Shown here one piece after another: positions 5,577 to 8,618 of a stretch of 8,618 nt of DNA (position 1 is its first letter; each line of letters opens with the position of its first letter). A program made the translations under genes and the position numbers. This stretch comes from Candidatus Woesearchaeota archaeon. Lineage in GTDB: Archaea > Nanobdellota > Nanobdellia > Woesearchaeales > WAPJ01. The stretch is taken from positions 1-8,618 of the forward strand of contig WAPJ01000090.1 in the NCBI GenBank assembly GCA_015520785.1, in the 5' to 3' direction. Under the pieces are notes generated by a model, which was not told the DNA's origin, searched no databases, and saw only the letters and a program-made list of their open reading frames with translations.

Positions 5577-6557
5577 ATGAGCAGACGCTTCACTCGGCAG
5601 TCCCGCATGCATTCCACGCGTTCACTCCTCCACTCCCTCTCCAAGCCCGACTGGGAGGAACACGCCTTCCCCATCCTCTTCACGATAACACTCATCACGC
5701 TCACACTCCTCCTCACAACCTTCCAGAATCATACGATAAGCGACTATCCATCAGCATTCCTCGCGGGGGATAGCTACTGGCATGCAGCCTATACGGAATG
5801 GGTCGCCCAGCAGCAGAGTATCCGCACCCTCCCACCCAGCATCGGCCTCGGCCATGAGCAAGTCTTCTTCCAACCACCCGTCCTCTACGTTCTCGCAAGC
5901 ATTCCAAGCCTCATCATGCCCGCGCATCGCGCCACCCTCCTCGTCACGCTCATCATGATCCTCCTCACAGCTGGAAGCATGCTCATCATCACTCGCCGCA
6001 TCCATCCCCTCCTCCCCTATCCAACCGCGGTCTTCATGCTCGTCTTCCTCACCCAGCCCTTCATCCGCACCTACCTCTGGGGATGGCATATCAGCCTCAC
6101 AGGCTTCGCCCTTGCAAGCGTCTGGCTTGCCGTGTTGAGCAGCAGGCTAACGCTCAGAAGGAAGCTTCTCGCGAGCAGCATCCTCATCCCAAGCATTTTC
6201 CTCGCCTATCCTGAAGCCCTCGCGTACAGTCTTATCATCCTCACACCCTTCATCCCCTCCCTCCTCACACGCATCCGCACGCTCCCCGCCAGCGAGAAGA
6301 AATTCTTCCTCCTCCCCATCCTCACGAGCAGCCTCTTCATCCTCCCCTACGCGTTCATCCTCAGCAAGACCTGGCTTGCCGGCACGACCCATCTCTTCAA
6401 AGGCTTCACCCTCACCCCGGCTGACTGGTATCCCACGCTCCTCACCCTCCACCCGCTCATCCTCATCCTCACACTCATCGGCCTCATACCACTGTTCAAG
6501 CGGGACACGCGGCTGGGCATGGCCTTCACGCTCAGCCTCCTCCTCAGCCTCGCCTAG
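5577..6557 (+). CDS. Multi-pass membrane protein, GT-C glycosyltransferase-like, N-terminal part up to in-frame TAG
   Basis: From ATG 5577 the frame codes 326 residues before TAG. A basic cytoplasmic start (residues 1-30) is followed by a membrane helix at about 31-49, then an outside loop with DYPSAFLAGDSYWHAAYTEW (56-75), then eight or so further hydrophobic helices (about 101-113, 118-138, 146-160, 170-188, 195-212, 214-229, 243-262, 290-306). One hydrophobic segment followed by a loop with acidic residues and a histidine (D56, D65, H69), then many helices, is the layout of GT-C glycosyltransferases and related polytopic proteins that use lipid-linked sugars. No family motif is decisive, so substrate and activity are unassigned. 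The last helix (about 313-326) is cut by the TAG, and homologous-looking sequence continues in the same frame. A longer start at 5541 adds 12 residues but has no ribosome site. Codons are strongly biased to C-ending Leu and Ile codons. Confidence 0.75.
   Translation: MSRRFTRQSRMHSTRSLLHSLSKPDWEEHAFPILFTITLITLTLLLTTFQNHTISDYPSAFLAGDSYWHAAYTEWVAQQQSIRTLPPSIGLGHEQVFFQPPVLYVLASIPSLIMPAHRATLLVTLIMILLTAGSMLIITRRIHPLLPYPTAVFMLVFLTQPFIRTYLWGWHISLTGFALASVWLAVLSSRLTLRRKLLASSILIPSIFLAYPEALAYSLIILTPFIPSLLTRIRTLPASEKKFFLLPILTSSLFILPYAFILSKTWLAGTTHLFKGFTLTPADWYPTLLTLHPLILILTLIGLIPLFKRDTRLGMAFTLSLLLSLA
6555..6557 (+). other. In-frame TAG codon inside the membrane-protein frame
   Basis: The sequence CTC GCC TAG ATG ATC GGC keeps one frame on both sides of TAG. 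The TAG lies within or at the end of a hydrophobic segment, and the following GYERISRYAFILPL looks like the natural continuation of such proteins. No Shine-Dalgarno site precedes the ATG. Joined, the gene would run from 5577 to 7232 with 551 codons including the TAG. It could be a readthrough or pyrrolysine codon, a stop with immediate restart, a nonsense mutation or a sequencing error. Confidence 0.75.
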
Positions 6558-7232
6558 ATGATCGGCTACGAGCGCATCAGCCGCTACGCGTTCATCCTCC
6601 CCCTCATCACCGCTCCCCTCGCCGCGAGCGGCCTCATCCTCCTCGCACGCTCCGCCAGACGGGCATGGCTTTCACGACTCATCAGCCTCACAAGTCTCAT
6701 CATCCTCATCATCCTCCCCCTCACGCCACGCATCCTCGCCATCACTCCCCTCCCCGGCATGATCACACCAGCAGAATGGGAATTACTCAGCCATATCCGC
6801 CAGGCTCCAGCAGACGCGAAGATCCTCATCCCCTACGCGTATCCCATCACCTACCAGGAGCATATCAGCACGATCCTCCAGCATCAGACCTTCCTCACTC
6901 CACCAGACGCGCTCGAAACCCTCGCCTGGCCGAACATGAGCATCCTCACCAAGCCCTTCTGCGACGTGAAAGGACCGCTCGTCACACTCGAGCATGGCAG
7001 GCTCGTCACGCATCCCGAGAAAACCGCATCATGCCGGACCGCCCGGCCGGTAAGCATTTGCGAGATGAACCTTATCTTCCTCACCCCGCCCGTCACGCGC
7101 GACCAGCTCCCACTCATCAACCAGTTCATCCAGAAGATGAGGAATGTGACACGGCTCGTCCGGCAGAATCCCGCGGGCATCATCCTCGAGGTGGACCAGC
7201 ATGCATGCACGACTCTTCAAGAAGAAGGCTGA
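6558..7232 (+). CDS. Membrane protein, C-terminal part after in-frame TAG
   Basis: This 224-residue frame begins with ATG directly after the TAG and in the same frame as the upstream part. It contains GYERISRY (3-10), two membrane helices (about 11-30 and 40-60) and then a soluble domain (about 65-224) that should lie outside the cell, starting TPAEWELLSHI (70-80) and carrying four cysteines (135, 159, 168, 217). The arrangement of final helices plus an outside C-terminal domain is common in GT-C-type proteins. There is no ribosome site before this ATG, so independent translation would need coupling to the upstream stop. It ends in TGA and overlaps the next gene by 32 nt. It is best read as the second half of one gene; a genuinely split two-subunit protein is the alternative. 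Confidence 0.75.
   Translation: MIGYERISRYAFILPLITAPLAASGLILLARSARRAWLSRLISLTSLIILIILPLTPRILAITPLPGMITPAEWELLSHIRQAPADAKILIPYAYPITYQEHISTILQHQTFLTPPDALETLAWPNMSILTKPFCDVKGPLVTLEHGRLVTHPEKTASCRTARPVSICEMNLIFLTPPVTRDQLPLINQFIQKMRNVTRLVRQNPAGIILEVDQHACTTLQEEG
7188..7195 (+). promoter_or_regulatory. Shine-Dalgarno site of the small membrane protein
   Basis: GAGGTGGA ends 5 nt before ATG 7201 and lies within the coding sequence of the preceding gene. It is the main support for translation of the overlapping small gene and for its start. Confidence 0.6.
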
Positions 7233-7578
7233 GAAGATCCTTATCATCCTCAGCATCACGCTCATCACGAGTCTCATCGCGTATTATCATTCACCCCGCT
7301 TCGCACTCCTCACCTGGCTTTTCAGCCTCCTCGTTCTTCTCCCCGCGGCATGGCTTGCACGCACGCTTGAAGAAGGCTTCCTGCTGGCGGGCGTGCTCAT
7401 CAGCCTCCTCGCGCTCAGCATGATCCTCACAGGCGTGCTCATCCCAAGCCTCACGATCGGCATCATCCTCTATCTTCTCATCCTCCCAGTCTTCACCCAC
7501 GTCTGGCACGAGCAAGACACGACGGGAAAGAATGCATCATCAGGAGAAGAAGAGGCTTGTGGGCCTGCGGGGATTTGA
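7201..7578 (+). CDS. Small four-helix membrane protein, function unknown
   Basis: The 125-residue protein has a basic N-terminus (MHARLFKKKAEK) and four hydrophobic segments at about 12-29, 34-53, 58-80 and 83-99, then an acidic tail. I recognise no family. ATG 7201 has a strong GAGGTGGA 5 nt upstream (7188-7195), inside the end of the preceding gene, which it overlaps by 32 nt in another frame; this indicates translational coupling. Its final 19 nt overlap the 3' end of the opposite-strand tRNA gene, with the TGA in the complement of the T-loop. The tail past about residue 110 is therefore constrained by the tRNA sequence. It may be an accessory subunit of the membrane protein before it; this is inference from the overlap. 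Confidence 0.65.
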   Translation: MHARLFKKKAEKILIILSITLITSLIAYYHSPRFALLTWLFSLLVLLPAAWLARTLEEGFLLAGVLISLLALSMILTGVLIPSLTIGIILYLLILPVFTHVWHEQDTTGKNASSGEEEACGPAGI

Positions 7579-7678
7579 ACCCCGGACCACGGGCTCACCC
7601 AGGCGCCATGCTTCCAGACCAAGTGTGTGGTCTGGCGTCTTATAAGACCGGCGCTCTACCCGGCTGAGCTACAGGCCC
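7560..7678 (-). tRNA. trnI(uau): tRNA-Ile (anticodon UAU) with a 45-nt intron
   Basis: The minus strand folds as a tRNA. The acceptor stem GGGCCTG/CAGGCCC is perfect, T8 and A9 are present, the D stem is GCTC/GAGC with a GG-containing loop, and the T stem CGGGG/CCCCG encloses TTCAAAT. The discriminator is A at 7560 and CCA is not encoded. The anticodon loop reads C-T-TAT-A, then the intron, then A38, giving anticodon UAU and a mature length of 74 nt. The GGGCC acceptor start is typical of archaeal tRNA-Ile. The anticodon stem CCGGT/GCCCG has one C-C mismatch (28-42) and a G-U pair. Identity rests on the intron boundaries below; no other register gave a stem with U33 and a purine at 37. Confidence 0.85.
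7596..7640 (-). other. tRNA intron at position 37/38 with bulge-helix-bulge
   Basis: The 45-nt intron begins AGACGCC and ends TGGGTG. A bulge-helix-bulge can be drawn: loop bases CTTA (32-35) pair with intron TGGG, the 3-nt bulges are T-A-A and T-G-A, and cleavage after the second base of each gives exons ending at A37 and starting at A38. Beyond this, GACGCCA pairs with TGGCGCC with one mismatch. The intron interior has a 7-bp hairpin CCAGACC/GGTCTGG with an 8-nt loop. The central helix uses two G-U pairs, so it is weak. Confidence 0.72.
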
Positions 7679-7706
7679 CTCCGCATCGCGTGAAACAGCC
7701 AATCCC

Positions 7707-7713
7707 TTTTAAA
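7707..7713. promoter_or_regulatory. Shared box A between tRNA-Ile and the Hsp70-like gene
   Basis: TTTTAAA contains the palindrome TTTAAA. On the plus strand its centre is about 28 nt before ATG 7739; on the minus strand it is about 31 nt before the tRNA 5' end at 7678. Both distances fit archaeal box A spacing, so one element may serve both directions. No other TATA-like element is seen in the 60-nt gap. Confidence 0.55.
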
Positions 7714-7738
7714 CGCATCTTCTCTCCGTCCAACGCGT

Positions 7739-8618
7739 ATGCGGATCGTTGGGATCGACTTTGGCACGCATAACACGCTCATCGCACTCCGCGAGGATGA
7801 TCAGATCCGCCTCCTCACGCAAAAGCCCATTCCCAGCAGGATCTGCTGGGAGGGCAGGCTCACACCCTGCCAGGAGGGCGGCGTCACAGGGTTTAAACGG
7901 TACGTCCAGCAGGAGAAGGCTTACACGCTCGGCGGGAAGGACTTCACAGCGGAAGAACTCGTCACCGCATTCCTCCAGTCACTCCGCCAAGCTCACAGCT
8001 TTCCACTCGGCATGCCGAGCGTGCTGAGCGTGCCGAGCGCGTATGATTACGCGCAGCGCGAAGCCCTCCGGAGCGCGGCAGAAAAAGCAGGCTGGAAGAT
8101 TATCCGCATGATTGAAGAACCCGTCGCAGCCCTGATTGCTGGCTTCCTCCAGGAGCAGTATGCGCATGCGAGCATCCTCCTCCTCGACTTGGGCGCGGGG
8201 ACGATGGACGCGAGCATCCTTGACATTGACGGTTCACTGCTCCGCGTGAGCGCGACGGCCGGCAGACGCTTCGGAGGCATGGATGCTGACAGGATCGTCG
8301 CGGAACATACCAGCTTGCCGATGAGCATGGCACGCGAGCTCCGTGAGACGCTGAGCATGCTCGAGGAAGGACGCGTCACGCATGAGGGGAAAGATGTTCT
8401 TCTGACGCGTGACGAGCTTGAACGCCTCCTCCAACCACCCCTTGAAGAAGCCCTCCAGGATCTTCTTGACGAGCTCCTCCAGACCGCGCGGATGAGAGCG
8501 TATGAGATTGACACGGTCCTCCTCACAGGAGGCTTCAGCCAGACACCTCTCGTGAAGCGTCTCATCACCCTCCTCCTCGACCGTGAGCCCTACCCGATAG
8601 ACCCGTACACGGCCGTGG
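7739..8618 (+). CDS. Compact Hsp70/DnaK-like ATPase, N-terminal part (runs off right edge)
   Basis: The frame is open for 293 codons from ATG 7739 to the window edge. It shows the Hsp70/actin ATPase motifs: phosphate-1 GIDFGTHNT (5-13), FKR (52-54) near the usual lysine, VLSVPSAYDYAQREAL (95-110), EEPVAALIAG (126-135), phosphate-2 DLGAGTMD (150-157), SATAGRRFGGMDAD (171-184), LTRDELE (222-228) and adenosine motif LLTGGFSQTP (261-270). It differs from DnaK in GTHNT for GTTNS and GAGT for GGGT, and in a gap of about 80 rather than 140 residues between GGMDAD and the adenosine motif, so most of lobe IIB seems missing. The stretch before EEPVAA is also shorter. SATAG...GG.D.D and LTRDE favour Hsp70 over MreB. 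There is no Shine-Dalgarno site and the TATA spacing suggests a leaderless mRNA. A substrate-binding domain, if any, is outside the window. Confidence 0.82.
   Translation, partial: MRIVGIDFGTHNTLIALREDDQIRLLTQKPIPSRICWEGRLTPCQEGGVTGFKRYVQQEKAYTLGGKDFTAEELVTAFLQSLRQAHSFPLGMPSVLSVPSAYDYAQREALRSAAEKAGWKIIRMIEEPVAALIAGFLQEQYAHASILLLDLGAGTMDASILDIDGSLLRVSATAGRRFGGMDADRIVAEHTSLPMSMARELRETLSMLEEGRVTHEGKDVLLTRDELERLLQPPLEEALQDLLDELLQTARMRAYEIDTVLLTGGFSQTPLVKRLITLLLDREPYPIDPYTAV

Noticed and set aside
5580..7200. Recurrent CTCATC-like hexamers that resemble a short tandem repeat
   Set aside because: They follow the codon phase of Leu-Ile-rich membrane helices and are explained by strong codon bias. 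There is no fixed unit or spacing, and no CRISPR-like structure.
6665..7423. A 252-codon plus-strand frame rich in His, Pro, Arg and Ser
   Set aside because: Its composition is that of an out-of-frame reading of Leu/Ile-rich membrane protein codons, and it overlaps two better supported genes.
8047..8568. A 173-codon minus-strand frame rich in Arg and Ser
   Set aside because: It lies opposite the Hsp70-like gene and shows the composition of an antisense frame.
7739..8618. MreB-like actin homologue
   Set aside because: EEPVAA is shared by both families, but SATAG...GG.D.D, the VPSAYDYAQREAL block and LTRDELE fit Hsp70 better than MreB.

Overview
The window reads as archaeal chromosomal DNA, possibly from a DPANN-type or other poorly sampled lineage. 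The evidence is an archaeal-type PIN-ATPase-KH protein (PINA), a SepF homologue, a tRNA with a bulge-helix-bulge intron at position 37/38, TTTAAA/TTTATA-type box A promoters about 25 nt before predicted transcript starts, some starts that look leaderless, and Shine-Dalgarno sites of the GGTGA/GAGGTG type. The lineage is an inference; nothing here fixes a phylum.

Bases 1-5432 carry a block of genes on the minus strand. In transcription order these are: sepF (cell division), a gap of about 310 nt with an unusual pyrimidine-to-purine strand switch, the PINA ATPase gene with its own TATA box and Shine-Dalgarno site, an unrecognised 162-residue protein, a PhoH-type ATPase whose reading frame is broken between Walker A and Walker B, and the N-terminal part of an ATP-dependent DNA ligase that runs off the left edge. 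The theme of the block is division plus nucleic-acid metabolism. Sampled stretches of the unknown gene and the upstream half of phoH have lower GC than their neighbours.

Bases 5541-7578 carry plus-strand genes reading away from sepF. One is a large multi-pass membrane protein of GT-C glycosyltransferase-like layout, interrupted by a single in-frame TAG directly followed by ATG. It overlaps a small four-helix membrane protein whose stop codon lies inside the T-loop of an opposite-strand tRNA gene.

Bases 7560-7678 (minus) encode an intron-containing tRNA that reads as tRNA-Ile with anticodon UAU. That anticodon is notable because most archaea are thought to decode AUA with a modified CAU tRNA. 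A TTTTAAA box between this tRNA and the next gene is correctly spaced for both directions. From 7739 to the right edge (plus) lies the start of a compact, divergent Hsp70/DnaK-like ATPase, probably leaderless.

The points most worth checking are the in-frame TAG (pyrrolysine, readthrough, split gene or decay), the frameshifted phoH with an apparently inactive PIN-like N-terminus, the tRNA-Ile(UAU), and the shortened Hsp70. No CRISPR array, insertion sequence, rRNA or clear defence system was seen.
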